This document shows, piece by piece, positions 15,487 through 24,750 of a stretch of DNA of 64,000 nt. Made by a program: the position numbers and the translations under genes. The DNA lies in the NCBI RefSeq assembly GCF_900497695.1, contig NZ_UIDD01000011.1, forward strand, positions 359,562 to 423,561, read 5' to 3'. The notes under the pieces are model-generated. The model had not been told where the DNA came from, made no database searches, and was given only the letters and a program-made list of their open reading frames with translations. Numbering within the stretch: the stretch's first letter is position 1; each line of letters starts with the position of its first letter. The DNA is from Pseudomonas wadenswilerensis. Its GTDB lineage: Bacteria > Pseudomonadota > Gammaproteobacteria > Pseudomonadales > Pseudomonadaceae.

Positions 15487-16659
15487 TCAGCCCTGCCCCG
15501 AACACATCAACAACGGCACCAGCTGATCCTCATCGGTCAACGCCCCATGGTGCCCCCGCCACTGGCTGGCGTGCTTCTCCACCTCGCTGCGAATGATCCC
15601 GCCGGCCCCGCTCGGGACCACGATCAGATCGCCAATCCGCGCTTCAGCCTGGCTCAGCAACACATCGCCGAACAGCCCCTTGGCAATTGCCTGGGCCTTG
15701 CTCAATATCCGGTACTGATCCCCGAGACGATTCTGCCAACGCTCGTGTACACGATCCTGCTGGTGCTCATGGGTGTACAGGTAGCGCGCGCGGATATCTC
15801 CGGCCATCGCCCGCACGCCCTCCTGCAGCACCGGATCCTGGTCAAAGTCACGCACCTGTTCGCTGTCCAGCGCCAGCATGCCGTGGTCGGCAATCACCAT
15901 CAGCCGCGCCTGCTCGGGCAAACGGCGGGCGATGGCCTGGGCCAGCTGGTCGGCAATCTGCAGTTGCTTGAGCCAGCCCTCGGAGCCGGGGCCGAACAAG
16001 TGTCCGGCAAAGTCCAGGTCACCGAAATAGGCAAAACAGAACGCCGGCTCCGGCACCGCCAGGGCGGCATTGACCAGTTCCGGATAGGCGTCATAGGCCG
16101 GCGCAGGGAGAATCCTGCCAGCCTTGTAGATCGCCCGAGTGAAGTCGGAACTGGCATAGCGCCCGAGCATCACCGTGCTGATGGCGATGCCCTGCGCGGC
16201 GGCCTGGCTCCAGGCATCGGCAGGCACGATAAAGCTCTCCGGCAGCGGCGCGATGCTGGGCTGCGCCTCGACCTGCAGAGGCGACGTGGTCCACGACAGC
16301 GGCGACAGTTCGGTCTGCTCATCCAGGGCGAAGCCGCAGCCAACGATGCCGTGGGCGCCGCTGCCCAGCCCTGAGGTCACCGAGGCCAGGCTGGTCGCGG
16401 TGGTGGCCGGAAAACCCACCTTGAAGTGGCTGTCCGGCTGCATCAATGAGGCAAGAAACGGTGCATGCCGGGCATGGGCCTGCAGCAGGTTCCAGCCCAG
16501 GCCATCGATCAGCATCAGGCAAGTGCTGCGCGAATGATCAAGGCGAAAGGCATTGCGAAAACCATGGCCACCCAGGGCCGCGAAGATCGACTGGGTCAGG
16601 TTGGCCAAGCCTGGCCAGGTTTCACCCAGCGACTGCAGGTCGTTGATCGGCGTTGCCAT
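15487..16659 (-). CDS. Type I phosphodiesterase / nucleotide pyrophosphatase family protein
   Basis: A 390-residue alkaline-phosphatase-superfamily hydrolase. Metal ligands and nucleophile are in the expected order: Asp in CLMLIDGLGWN, the Thr nucleophile in FPATTATSLAS, Asp/His in GDLDFAGHLFG, Asp-His in VIADHGM, and a late His (WRGHHGAL). The substrate is a phosphodiester or nucleotide-type ester, not determinable here. No signal peptide is seen, so it is probably cytoplasmic. The start has GGAGGGAG directly upstream. Confidence 0.85.
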   Translation of the reverse strand: MATPINDLQSLGETWPGLANLTQSIFAALGGHGFRNAFRLDHSRSTCLMLIDGLGWNLLQAHARHAPFLASLMQPDSHFKVGFPATTATSLASVTSGLGSGAHGIVGCGFALDEQTELSPLSWTTSPLQVEAQPSIAPLPESFIVPADAWSQAAAQGIAISTVMLGRYASSDFTRAIYKAGRILPAPAYDAYPELVNAALAVPEPAFCFAYFGDLDFAGHLFGPGSEGWLKQLQIADQLAQAIARRLPEQARLMVIADHGMLALDSEQVRDFDQDPVLQEGVRAMAGDIRARYLYTHEHQQDRVHERWQNRLGDQYRILSKAQAIAKGLFGDVLLSQAEARIGDLIVVPSGAGGIIRSEVEKHASQWRGHHGALTDEDQLVPLLMCSGQG

Positions 16660-16830
16660 GTCTCCCTCCGTGGTCAGGTACAAAGCAACAGGTGTAGCAC
16701 AGGCTGTGCGATCAGCGCACAGAAAACACGCCTGCGACCTTGCGGCCAATTGACCAAATTAACCATTCGGTACATTTTCTAACTGAATCACTCCCATCCC
16801 ATCACCAAGAACAACAATGGAGTTTTCAGC

Positions 16831-17691
16831 ATGAGTTTGGCCCCCTCCTCCGGCATTCTCGCCGGCCTTATCGGCGCCGGCATCCAGGCCTCGCGCACCC
16901 CGGCGCTGCACGAGCGCGAAGGCGCCGCGCAAGGCCTGAATTACCTGTACCGGCTGATCGACCTGGACCAGCTCAAACTCGACAGCAGCGCCCTCGAAGA
17001 GCTGCTGACAGCAGCTGAGTACATGGGCTTCACCGGCCTGAACATCACTTTCCCATGCAAACAGGCGATCCTGCCGCTGCTCAACGAGCTGTCGCCGCAA
17101 GCCCAGGGCATCGGCGCGGTCAACACCGTGGTGCTCAAGGACGGCAAGCGCATCGGCCACAACACTGACTGCCTGGGCTTTGCCGAAGGCTTTCGCCGTG
17201 GCCTGGCCGATGCGGCGCGCCGTCAGGTAGTGCAGATGGGCGCTGGCGGCGCAGGGGCTGCAGTGGCCCATGCGCTACTGGAAGAAGGCGTCGAACAGCT
17301 GACGGTATTCGATGTAGAGCTGGCCCGGGCCCAGGCCCTTGTGGATAACCTCAACCAGCACTTTCCAGGCAGCCGGGCCAGGGTCGGCCATGACCTGCGA
17401 AGCGCCATGGCCAGCGCCGACGGCCTGGTCAACACCACGCCCATGGGCATGGCCAAGCTGCCGGGCATGCCGGTGCCCAAGGCGTTGCTGCGATCGGATC
17501 TGTGGGTGGCGGAGATCGTTTATTTCCCGCTGGAAACCGAGCTGCTATGCGCAGCCCGGGCCCTGGGTTGCCGCACCCTGAGCGGGGCAAACATGGCGGT
17601 GTTCCAGGCGGTGAAGGCGTTTGAACTGTTCAGCGGAGTGAAGCCGGATGCGGCGCGGATGATCGAGCACTTCAACAGCCTGGGTGACTGA
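16831..17691 (+). CDS. Quinate/shikimate dehydrogenase, AroE-like, NAD type
   Basis: A 286-residue member of the shikimate dehydrogenase family. The substrate-binding N-domain has IQASRTPALHE; catalytic Lys77 lies in NITFPCKQ and Asp113 in NTDCLGF. The nucleotide motif is GAGGAG (137-142). After the second strand there is Asp161 (VFDVELARA) where biosynthetic AroE has the NADP-binding N-R-T; an acidic residue here usually means NAD preference, as in catabolic quinate/shikimate dehydrogenases. Its neighbours (TetR, QuiC, MFS) support a catabolic rather than biosynthetic role: quinate or shikimate oxidised to the dehydro acid. Confidence 0.88.
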   Translation: MSLAPSSGILAGLIGAGIQASRTPALHEREGAAQGLNYLYRLIDLDQLKLDSSALEELLTAAEYMGFTGLNITFPCKQAILPLLNELSPQAQGIGAVNTVVLKDGKRIGHNTDCLGFAEGFRRGLADAARRQVVQMGAGGAGAAVAHALLEEGVEQLTVFDVELARAQALVDNLNQHFPGSRARVGHDLRSAMASADGLVNTTPMGMAKLPGMPVPKALLRSDLWVAEIVYFPLETELLCAARALGCRTLSGANMAVFQAVKAFELFSGVKPDAARMIEHFNSLGD

Positions 17692-17695
17692 AAAG

Positions 17696-17767
17696 CATCG
17701 CCGGCAACGCCGGCTCCCACAATGGATCTGCATGCGCCGCAACTGTGGGAGCTGGCTTGCCAGCGAT
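17696..17767. repeat. REP pair (REPIN)
   Basis: The left unit is a variant with GCCGGCaacGCCGGCTCCCACA; the right unit is TGTGGGAGCTGGCTTGCCAG. It lies between the convergent dehydrogenase and TetR genes. Confidence 0.8.
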
Positions 17768-17791
17768 GGGCCGCAAAGCGGCCCCGGATCC

Positions 17792-18460
17792 TCAGGCCTG
17801 CAAGAACCTCAGCACCGCCTCGCAAATCATTTGCCGATGCCGTTCCTTGACCGCCTTGTCCTCGAAATCCACCTGGAAGATCTCGCCAAAGGTATGCCGG
17901 TTCGACACTCGGTAGAAACAGAACGAGCTGATCAACAGGTGCACATCCAGCGCCTCCAGCCCCTGGCGGAAGACGCCCTCGGCAGCCCCGCGCTTGAGCA
18001 CTTCATCCAGCGCTGTCAGCACCGTCTTGTTCATCGAGCGAATGGCCGACGAGCGCTTGACGTACTCGCCGTGGTGCATGTTCTCGTTGCAGACGATGCG
18101 CACGAAGTCGACGTTGCGATCATGGTGATCGAAGGTGAACTCCACCAGCCGGCGGATGCCCAGGCGCGGCTCGAGCTCGGCCAGGTGCAGGTTGCTTTCG
18201 GTACTGCGGATATCGCCGTAGAGTTTCTCCAGCACCTCGACGTACAACTGCTCCTTGCTGTTGAAGTAGTAGTAGATCATGCGCTTGGAGGTTTGCGTGC
18301 GCTCGGCGATCGCATCGACCCGGGCGCCAGCCAGCCCCTGCTGGACGAATTCGCTGATCGCCGCCTGGAGAATATTCTCGCGGGTCTTTTCCGGGTTGTT
18401 CTTGCGGCCCTTGCGCGGCGCGGGTTCAGGGGCTGCGCAGAGTGCTGGGGTAGTCGTCAT
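17792..18460 (-). CDS. TetR-family regulator of the quinate cluster
   Basis: A 222-residue regulator. The TetR N-terminal DNA-binding domain is clear: TRENILQAAISEFVQQGLAG, then ARVDAIAERTQTSKRMIYYY and FNSKEQLYVEVLEKLY. The C-terminal ligand domain contains FTFDHHDRNVDFVRIVCNEN. It lies between the quinate dehydrogenase and quiC genes, so it likely controls quinate/shikimate catabolism; a shared TCG-N9-CTAACT element in front of both gene sets (16767-16784, 20534-20551) is a candidate target. The effector could be quinate, shikimate or dehydroshikimate; this is an inference. Confidence 0.85.
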   Translation of the reverse strand: MTTTPALCAAPEPAPRKGRKNNPEKTRENILQAAISEFVQQGLAGARVDAIAERTQTSKRMIYYYFNSKEQLYVEVLEKLYGDIRSTESNLHLAELEPRLGIRRLVEFTFDHHDRNVDFVRIVCNENMHHGEYVKRSSAIRSMNKTVLTALDEVLKRGAAEGVFRQGLEALDVHLLISSFCFYRVSNRHTFGEIFQVDFEDKAVKERHRQMICEAVLRFLQA

Positions 18461-18537
18461 ACGGGACTCATGGCCATCGGTTAACCCGGCAATTATGAGC
18501 CCCGGGTGCTGAGTAAGGAAGCCTCGCAGCCTGTGCC

Positions 18538-20448
18538 CTACAACTTGGCCTGCGCTGGCGAGCCGGCGCGCGCCTTGGCCATCGCGGCCAGCCGCACGGC
18601 GACGTTGGCCGCGCCATAGCCACTGTAGCCGTTACGCCGTTGCAGTACCTCGAAGAAGAAGCGCTCCTCGAACGGCTCGGTGTACACATGAAACAGCTCA
18701 CCGCCCTGGGCATCGCGGTCGTAAAGCACGTTGTAGTAGGCCAGCTCGCTGAGGAACTCGTCGTCGAAATCAAAACGCGCGGCAAGGTCGTCGTAATAGT
18801 TGAGCGGGATGTCGAGCAAGGCCACGCCAGCTTCCTTGGCCTGTTTGACCGCGGTAAAAATATCCTCGCAATCAAACGCGATGTGGTGCACGCCCGAACC
18901 GCGGTAATGCGACAAGGCATGGGCAATCGCCGTGTTGCGGTTTTCCGAAATGTTCAGCGGCAGGCGGATGGTGCTGCAGCGGCTGCGCAAGGCGCGGCTC
19001 TTGACCAGGCCGTAGGGGTCGGGCAACACCACTTCGTCATCGGCGCTGAAGTCCAGCACGCTCTTGTAGAACAGCGCCCAGCTGTCCAGGCCGTCGGCCG
19101 GCAAGGCCAGGGCCATATGATCGATGCGGGTCAAGCCGAGGCTGCTGCCCGCTTGCTGCTGCACACTGAAGTCGGTGTCGTAGATGGTCCGGCCCTGGGC
19201 GTCCTGATCCACCAGGTAGATCAGGCTGCCATCCGGTGCGCGCACCGCCGCCAGCTCGCGCTCGTTGGGGCCGACCAGGCCACGGTAGGGCTGGCCATGG
19301 TAGGCCACGGCACGGGCCAGGGCCTGGGCGCTGTCCTTGACCCGGATCGCCGTGGCGCACAGCGACGGGCCATGGCTTTCGAAAAAGTTGTGGGCGAACG
19401 AATAGGGTTCGGCGTTGAGGATCAGGTTGATGTCGCCCTGACGCAGCAGGCTGACATTCTTCGAACGATGCACGCCGGCGCGGGTAAAGCCCAGGCACTC
19501 CAGCCAGTTGCCCAGCTTGGCACCCAGGGCGTCGTCGACGGCAAATTCGAGGAACTCGATACCGTCATAGGCACTGGCAGGCGGTGGGGCGAACAACAGG
19601 TCGTCGCTGGCCGGCGCTACGCGGTCTTGCTCCAGGCGCTGACGGGTCTTCTCTTCCAGGTACAACAGCGAGCGCAATCCATCGGCGGCATTGGCCCGTG
19701 GCGGCGCGGCGCGGAAGCCATCGTTGAAGATTTCCAGCGACAGCGGGCCGCTGTAACCGCTGGCCAGGATCGGCGCCAGAAACCCCGGCAGGTCAAACTC
19801 GCCCTGCCCCGGGAAGCAGCGAAAATGCCGGCTCCACTCCAGCACGTCCATGGCCAGGATCGGCGCGTCGGCCATCTGCACGAAGAAGATCTTGTCCCCC
19901 GGCACCTGGGCGATGGCCCGTGGGTCGCCCTTGAGCGACAGGGTGTGGAAACTGTCGAGGATCATCCCGAGGCTGGCATGGTCGGCGGTTTTGACAATGT
20001 CCCAGACCTGCTCCCAGGTATTCACATGGCGGCCCCAGGCCAGGGCTTCGTAACCGATGCGCAGGCCACGGGCACCGGCGCGCTCGGCCAGCAGGCGCAG
20101 GTCGTCCACCAGCAGCTGGCGCTCACCGAGGGAATCGGCGGCGACGTTGCTGCACACCAGCACCAGATCGGTGCCCAGCTCCTGCATCAGATCGAATTTG
20201 CGCTCGGCCCGTTCCAGGTTGCGCGCCAGGCGATCGCGGCGGCAGCCCTCGAAATCGCGAAACGGCTGGAACAGGGTAATTGCCAGACCCAGGTCGGCGC
20301 AGCGCTGGCGAATTTCGCGCGGACTGCCGGCGTAGTACAGCAGGTCATTCTCGAAGATCTCGACCCCGTCGAAGCCTGCGGCGGCGATGGCTTCGAGTTT
20401 TTCTGGCAAAGTACCGCTCAAGGATACGGTGGCGATCGAACGCTGCAT
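18538..20448 (-). CDS. quiC: 3-Dehydroshikimate dehydratase QuiC (two-domain)
   Basis: A 636-residue enzyme converting 3-dehydroshikimate to protocatechuate. The N-terminal TIM barrel (about 1-280) has the metal ligands Glu134 (GYEALAW), Asp165 (MILDSFH), Gln191 (FVQMAD) and Glu239 (SLEIFND). The C-terminal half (about 290-636) is a 4-hydroxyphenylpyruvate-dioxygenase-like vicinal-oxygen-chelate domain with iron-type ligands in RIDHMALA, VHHIAFDCED and FFFEVLQR. This fusion is the QuiC1 form found in pseudomonads; the role of the second domain is unclear. ATG at 20448 has GGAG upstream. It is divergent from the MFS importer. Confidence 0.93.
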   Translation of the reverse strand: MQRSIATVSLSGTLPEKLEAIAAAGFDGVEIFENDLLYYAGSPREIRQRCADLGLAITLFQPFRDFEGCRRDRLARNLERAERKFDLMQELGTDLVLVCSNVAADSLGERQLLVDDLRLLAERAGARGLRIGYEALAWGRHVNTWEQVWDIVKTADHASLGMILDSFHTLSLKGDPRAIAQVPGDKIFFVQMADAPILAMDVLEWSRHFRCFPGQGEFDLPGFLAPILASGYSGPLSLEIFNDGFRAAPPRANAADGLRSLLYLEEKTRQRLEQDRVAPASDDLLFAPPPASAYDGIEFLEFAVDDALGAKLGNWLECLGFTRAGVHRSKNVSLLRQGDINLILNAEPYSFAHNFFESHGPSLCATAIRVKDSAQALARAVAYHGQPYRGLVGPNERELAAVRAPDGSLIYLVDQDAQGRTIYDTDFSVQQQAGSSLGLTRIDHMALALPADGLDSWALFYKSVLDFSADDEVVLPDPYGLVKSRALRSRCSTIRLPLNISENRNTAIAHALSHYRGSGVHHIAFDCEDIFTAVKQAKEAGVALLDIPLNYYDDLAARFDFDDEFLSELAYYNVLYDRDAQGGELFHVYTEPFEERFFFEVLQRRNGYSGYGAANVAVRLAAMAKARAGSPAQAKL

Positions 20449-20490
20449 TATTCTGGCTCCGATGGGCAGGCAAAAACCGGTGGAGGAATT

Positions 20491-20551
20491 ATTGGCGTTG
20501 GCCAATTTTTGCTCAATGCAAAAGGTACGAACTAGTTAGTTTTGTGTTCGA
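20491..20551. promoter_or_regulatory. Operator region between quiC and its importer
   Basis: It holds ATTGGC-GTTG-GCCAAT (20491-20506), the palindrome AACTAGTT (20530-20537), and AGTTAG-N9-CGA (20534-20551). The last also occurs in reverse orientation upstream of the quinate dehydrogenase gene. These are candidate binding sites for the TetR protein. Confidence 0.4.
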
Positions 20552-20657
20552 TTATCGCCCAAAATAGCGTTCAGCGAATTGACCCTTTTTTGACCACGGG
20601 CGCACCATTTCAACACCAAGGCTTGACCCATAAACATAAAAATACGGGTAACCCGCG

Positions 20658-21998
20658 ATGATCCACACTCAATCCACCCGCATGGCCCAGCCCCTGGGCA
20701 GTACTCCGCACGCCGGCATCGGCGACAAGTTGCGTGGCGCCATGGCCGTCGGCAAGACCCGCTGGGTCATGCTCACCCTGGTGTTCTTCGCCACCACCTT
20801 GAACTACATCGACCGCGCCGCCCTCGGGGTGATGCAGCCGATCCTGGCCAAGGAAATGAGCTGGACGGCGATGGATTACGCCAACATCAACTTCTGGTTC
20901 CAGGTCGGCTACGCCATCGGCTTCGTGCTCCAGGGCCGCTTGATCGACCGGGTCGGGGTCAAGCGCGTGTTCTTCTGCGCCGTGCTGCTCTGGAGCCTGG
21001 CCACCGGCGCTCACGGCCTGGCCACCTCGGCGGTGGGCTTCATGGTCTGCCGGTTCATTCTTGGCCTGACCGAAGCGGCCAACTACCCGGCCTGCGTCAA
21101 GACCACCCGCTTGTGGTTCCCGGCCGGTGAACGGGCAGTGGCCACTGGCATCTTCAACGCCGGTACCAACGTCGGCGCCATGTTCACACCGATGCTGCTG
21201 CCGTTGATCCTCACCGTGTGGGGCTGGCAAGCGGCGTTCATGGGCATGGGCGCGCTGGGCCTGGTGTGGGTGGTGTTCTGGGGCCTGAAATACTTCAACC
21301 CGGAAGACCACCCGACCGTCAGCAAGGAAGAGCTGGCCTACGTGCAAGGCGAAGCAGAAGCGGATCAGGCTCGCGTGCCGTTCTCACGCATCCTGCGCAT
21401 GCGCGGCACCTGGGCCTTCGCCCTGGCTTACTCGGTGACCGCGCCGGTGTTCTGGTTCTACCTGTACTGGCTGCCGCCGTTCCTCAACCAGCAATACAGC
21501 CTGGGCATCAGCGTGACGCAGATGGGCATCCCGCTGATCGTCATCTACCTGAGTGCGGATTTCGGCAGTGTCGGCGGCGGCATTCTCTCGTCGTTCCTGA
21601 TTGGCCGCGGCATGGCCCCGGTCAAGGCGCGGCTGCTGTCGATGCTGTTGTTTGCCACCACCATCATCGGCGTGATCTTCGCCGCTGGCGCCAGCAGCCT
21701 GTGGGTCGCGGTACTGGCGATTTCGCTGGCGATCGCCGCGCACCAGGCCTGGACCGCCAACATCTGGAGCCTGGTGATGGACTACACGCCCAAGCACATG
21801 ATGAGCACGGTGTTCGGTTTCGGCGGCATGTGCGCGGCCATCGGCGGCATGTTCATGACCCAGTTGGTGGGTTATATCCTCACCACCACCAACAACAATT
21901 ACACCCTGCTGTTCACCATGATCCCGGCCATGTACTTCATCGCCCTGACCTGGATGTACTTCATGGCCCCGCGCAAGGTGCCGACAGTCGAGGCCTAA
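20658..21998 (+). CDS. MFS importer, anion:cation symporter family
   Basis: A 446-residue transporter with 12 predicted membrane helices. The ACS-family pattern is seen in FFATTLNYIDRAALGVMQP and in ILGLTEAANYPACVKTTRLW FP (split here), with motif A around GRLIDRVGVKRVF. It is divergent from quiC and convergent with the EamA gene, overlapping it by 4 bases. Its position points to uptake of quinate, shikimate or dehydroshikimate; the family also takes up hexuronates and other organic acids, so the substrate is inferred. Confidence 0.87.
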   Translation: MIHTQSTRMAQPLGSTPHAGIGDKLRGAMAVGKTRWVMLTLVFFATTLNYIDRAALGVMQPILAKEMSWTAMDYANINFWFQVGYAIGFVLQGRLIDRVGVKRVFFCAVLLWSLATGAHGLATSAVGFMVCRFILGLTEAANYPACVKTTRLWFPAGERAVATGIFNAGTNVGAMFTPMLLPLILTVWGWQAAFMGMGALGLVWVVFWGLKYFNPEDHPTVSKEELAYVQGEAEADQARVPFSRILRMRGTWAFALAYSVTAPVFWFYLYWLPPFLNQQYSLGISVTQMGIPLIVIYLSADFGSVGGGILSSFLIGRGMAPVKARLLSMLLFATTIIGVIFAAGASSLWVAVLAISLAIAAHQAWTANIWSLVMDYTPKHMMSTVFGFGGMCAAIGGMFMTQLVGYILTTTNNNYTLLFTMIPAMYFIALTWMYFMAPRKVPTVEA

Positions 21999-22873
21999 CG
22001 ACGCCGCTGCAGCCAGGCGGCGCCCAGGCCGCTCAGGCAGATCAAGGCAATCCCCACCAGCCCGGCCATGTCCGGGCTGTGTCCGAACAGCACCAGACCG
22101 AGAATCCCGGCGAATACGATCTGACAGTAACTGAACGGCGCCAGCATGGCCGGCGGCGCATGGCGGAAGGCCTGGGTCAGGAACAGGTGTGCGGTCATCC
22201 CGCAGGTGCCCAGGGCCACTGCCATCAGGCCGTGGATCAAACTTGGAGTCTGCCAGAACATCGGCACCACGGCGCTCATCACCAGGGTGTTGAGCAGGCC
22301 GGTGAAGAAGTTGCTGGTGGTCGGGCTGTCGGTGCCGCTGAGCTTGCGCGTCAGCAACTGGTAGAAGCAAAAGCACAAGGCCGAACCGAACGGCAACAAC
22401 ACCGCCGGGGTGAACAACGCCCCACCTGGATGAATGATCACCGTCACCCCGACGAAACTCACCAGCACCGCCACCCACTGCCCGCGCGTGACCTTCTCGC
22501 CCAGCAGCGGCAGCGACAGCGCAGTGACCAGCAAGGGGGCAAGGAAGTTGACCGCAGTCGCCTCGGCCAGCGGTATGTACTGCAAGGCCGTGGTGAACAA
22601 CAGGCTGGTGCCCAGCAGGCACAGCGCGCGCAAGGTCTGCAGCCCCGGCCTTCGCGTACGCAGCACGCGCAGGCCCGACTGCGGCAGGAAGATCACCATC
22701 ATCAGCAGGGTGTGCACCAGATAGCGCGCCCACACCACCCAGAGAATCGGATAGAACCCCGCCAGGTACTTGGACAAGGCGTCGTGGCTGGCGAACAGCA
22801 AGGTCGCCAGCACCACCAGGGCAATGCCCTTGAGCGGTTGGCTGACAGCGTCGAGCGCAGTGGGACGGGGCAT
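21995..22873 (-). CDS. EamA/DMT-superfamily transporter
   Basis: A 292-residue protein with ten predicted membrane helices in two EamA repeats; the first repeat has LLFASHDALSKYLAG and PLAEATAVNFLAPLLV, the second RHAPPAMLAPFSYCQIVFAG. The substrate is unknown. It is 18 bases downstream of the TIM-barrel gene on the same strand and probably in one operon with it, under the IclR-type operator at 23734-23748. Confidence 0.87.
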   Translation of the reverse strand: MPRPTALDAVSQPLKGIALVVLATLLFASHDALSKYLAGFYPILWVVWARYLVHTLLMMVIFLPQSGLRVLRTRRPGLQTLRALCLLGTSLLFTTALQYIPLAEATAVNFLAPLLVTALSLPLLGEKVTRGQWVAVLVSFVGVTVIIHPGGALFTPAVLLPFGSALCFCFYQLLTRKLSGTDSPTTSNFFTGLLNTLVMSAVVPMFWQTPSLIHGLMAVALGTCGMTAHLFLTQAFRHAPPAMLAPFSYCQIVFAGILGLVLFGHSPDMAGLVGIALICLSGLGAAWLQRRR

Positions 22874-22891
22874 CGGTAAAGGCTCGCGGGT

Positions 22892-23698
22892 TCAGAGTTG
22901 ACGGAGCAGCTGACAGGTCTTGTCCAGGGCCACCTGCGCCCGCTGCAAGGCACTCAGGCCCTGGTCGCGGACGGGGATTTCCAGGCTCAGCGCGATGTTC
23001 TGCGGCAGGCTACGCAACAAGCCGGGCAAGTCGCAATTGCCATCACCGGGAAAGCGCCGCTCGTTGCGCGCCTGGCGCAGGATCTCGGCCATGTCGTCCG
23101 GACGCGGACCGGCCACGTCACACAACTGTGCATAGCGTAGCCGCGAGGGCGGCACCTGGCGCAACTCGTCCAGCGATGAAGCCGAGCGGTCGAAGTGAAA
23201 GGCATCGACCAGCACCCCGCCATTGTCGCGCCCGGCTTGCTCGACGATACGCCAGGCCTGAGTGAGGTTCTTCGCATCGGTCCAGGGCATGAATTCCAGG
23301 TGCGGGTGCAGGCCGTACTGCCCGGCCAAATCGCACAGCGCGGCGAAGTTGTCGGTCTGGCGCTGCTCGTCGGGGTCATTGCCGGCGACCAGCAGCTCAC
23401 TGGCGCCGAATTCCGCGCCCACTGCCAGCAGCGCTTCGAAGTCGGCGACGCGGGTGTCGGACTTGAGCCGCAGGATCTCCACATCCAGCACCTTGATGCC
23501 GGTGTCACGCAAGCGCGCAGCGGTCTGCCGACGCAGGCCGGCGTCGGCCACCAGCGGGAAGTGATGCTCCTCGGCCGTGGCCGGCTCCAGACGCAAGCCG
23601 ACATGGCTGTAACCGGCGCGAGCGGCGACCTCGACCATTTCCACCGGCGACAGCTCGAGTACCGTCAGGGCGGCGAGGGACATCACGCGTTGAGTCAT
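22892..23698 (-). CDS. TIM-barrel sugar phosphate isomerase/epimerase-like protein
   Basis: A 268-residue AP-endonuclease-2-type TIM barrel. The metal-binding pattern is visible as Glu in HLEFMPWTDA, Asp and His in GVLVDAFHFDRS, and Glu in ALSLEIPVRD. It resembles the N-terminal domain of QuiC in fold, but not closely enough to assign dehydroshikimate dehydratase activity. It is paired with an EamA transporter gene and apparently controlled by the adjacent IclR regulator. The substrate is unknown. ATG at 23698 is the family-consistent start. Confidence 0.83.
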   Translation of the reverse strand: MTQRVMSLAALTVLELSPVEMVEVAARAGYSHVGLRLEPATAEEHHFPLVADAGLRRQTAARLRDTGIKVLDVEILRLKSDTRVADFEALLAVGAEFGASELLVAGNDPDEQRQTDNFAALCDLAGQYGLHPHLEFMPWTDAKNLTQAWRIVEQAGRDNGGVLVDAFHFDRSASSLDELRQVPPSRLRYAQLCDVAGPRPDDMAEILRQARNERRFPGDGNCDLPGLLRSLPQNIALSLEIPVRDQGLSALQRAQVALDKTCQLLRQL

Positions 23699-23733
23699 TG
23701 TTGTTGTCTCGGCGAGTTGAATTTGGAAATATT

Positions 23734-23748
23734 TAGAACTTAGTTCCA
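23734..23748. promoter_or_regulatory. Candidate IclR-family operator
   Basis: TAGAA-CTTAG-TTCCA has one mismatch to TGGAA-N5-TTCCA and lies 36 bases upstream of the TIM-barrel gene. A further TTGGAA stands at 23723-23728. It closely matches the site at 24751-24765. Confidence 0.5.
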
Positions 23749-23776
23749 ATTTCAATGCAAGCAAAAAAACGACACC

Positions 23777-23846
23777 CATCGCTGGCAAGCCAGCTCCCAC
23801 AGGTTCGGTGTATGCAGTACCTGTGGGAGCTGGCTTGCCAGCGATG
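23777..23846. repeat. REP pair (REPIN)
   Basis: Inverted REP units GCTGGCaaGCCAGCTCCCACA and reverse complement around a spacer of about 24 bases, between the TIM-barrel promoter and the end of the IclR gene. Confidence 0.85.
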
Positions 23847-23849
23847 CTT

Positions 23850-24632
23850 TTAAACGAACAACTCGGACGCAGGACTCGCCGCCGACAACTCCGCTACCGC
23901 CGCCAGCAACACCGGCGCCAGTTCGTGCATGCGCGCCTCGCTCATCCGTGCACTGGGACCGGCGACGCTGAGCACCCCCAGCGCGTGGCCGTCGAGCGGG
24001 TGACGCACTACTGCCGCCAATGCCGAAGTACCCACCGCCGAACTTTCCACCACCCAGGCATAACCATGCTCGCGGGCAATACGCAGGCGTTCGAGCAGCT
24101 CGGCATTGGATTTCGGCGCATTGGGACCGAACTCCGCCGGGTCGGCAATCCCCTGGCGTTCCACCAGCAACAAGGCCTGGGCATCACTCAGGCTGGACAG
24201 CCAGGCATGCCCGGAGGCGGTGTAGAACAACGGCGCATCACGGCCCATGTCGGGGTCGTAACGCAAGCCGGAACGGGCGCCCTGGGCCTTGGCGATCCAG
24301 GTCTGACGCTCGCCGTCGATCACCCCCAGGCGCACCAGTTCGCCAGTCTGCTGCGCCAGTTGCTCGAGGATCGGCTGGACAATATCGGCGCCACTGCTGG
24401 CCAGGTAGCGAAAGCCCATGGCCACCAGGCGAGTGCTCAGGTGATAGCGGCTGCTCTCGGCGTTCTGGCGCACATAGCCCAGGCGCATCAGCTCGGCGAG
24501 CATGCGGTGGGTGGCGCTCTTGGGGATGTCCAGCTCTTCGGCCAGGGTCTGCAGGGGCAGCCCGCGCGGGGCGCTGGTAAGGCGTTCGAGAAGGTTGAAC
24601 GCGCGTTCGATCTGACTGCCGGCCATGGTCAT
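23850..24632 (-). CDS. IclR-family transcriptional regulator
   Basis: A 260-residue regulator. The winged helix is at SQIERAFNLLERLTSAPRGL and LAEELDIPKSATHRMLAELM. The C-terminal effector domain contains FLYTASGHAW-like residues (PLFYTASGHAWLSSL) and ALAAVVRHPLDGHALGVLSV. It is divergent from the FAD dehydrogenase gene and next to the TIM-barrel/EamA pair; both intergenic regions carry a TGGAA-N5-TTCCA-type palindrome, the shape of IclR sites. ATG at 24632 or at 24626 is possible; AGGGA precedes both. Confidence 0.88.
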   Translation of the reverse strand: MTMAGSQIERAFNLLERLTSAPRGLPLQTLAEELDIPKSATHRMLAELMRLGYVRQNAESSRYHLSTRLVAMGFRYLASSGADIVQPILEQLAQQTGELVRLGVIDGERQTWIAKAQGARSGLRYDPDMGRDAPLFYTASGHAWLSSLSDAQALLLVERQGIADPAEFGPNAPKSNAELLERLRIAREHGYAWVVESSAVGTSALAAVVRHPLDGHALGVLSVAGPSARMSEARMHELAPVLLAAVAELSAASPASELFV

Positions 24633-24750
24633 GGTCCCTGAAATTTGTGCCGATTCTAAAGAGCCCCGGCGAAAGCGCAAATCACTGTCCGATCTTCGCC
24701 CACTTTGTCGTGGCACGCCTTGGCTGAGCGATCTCTCGAACCATAGAATA

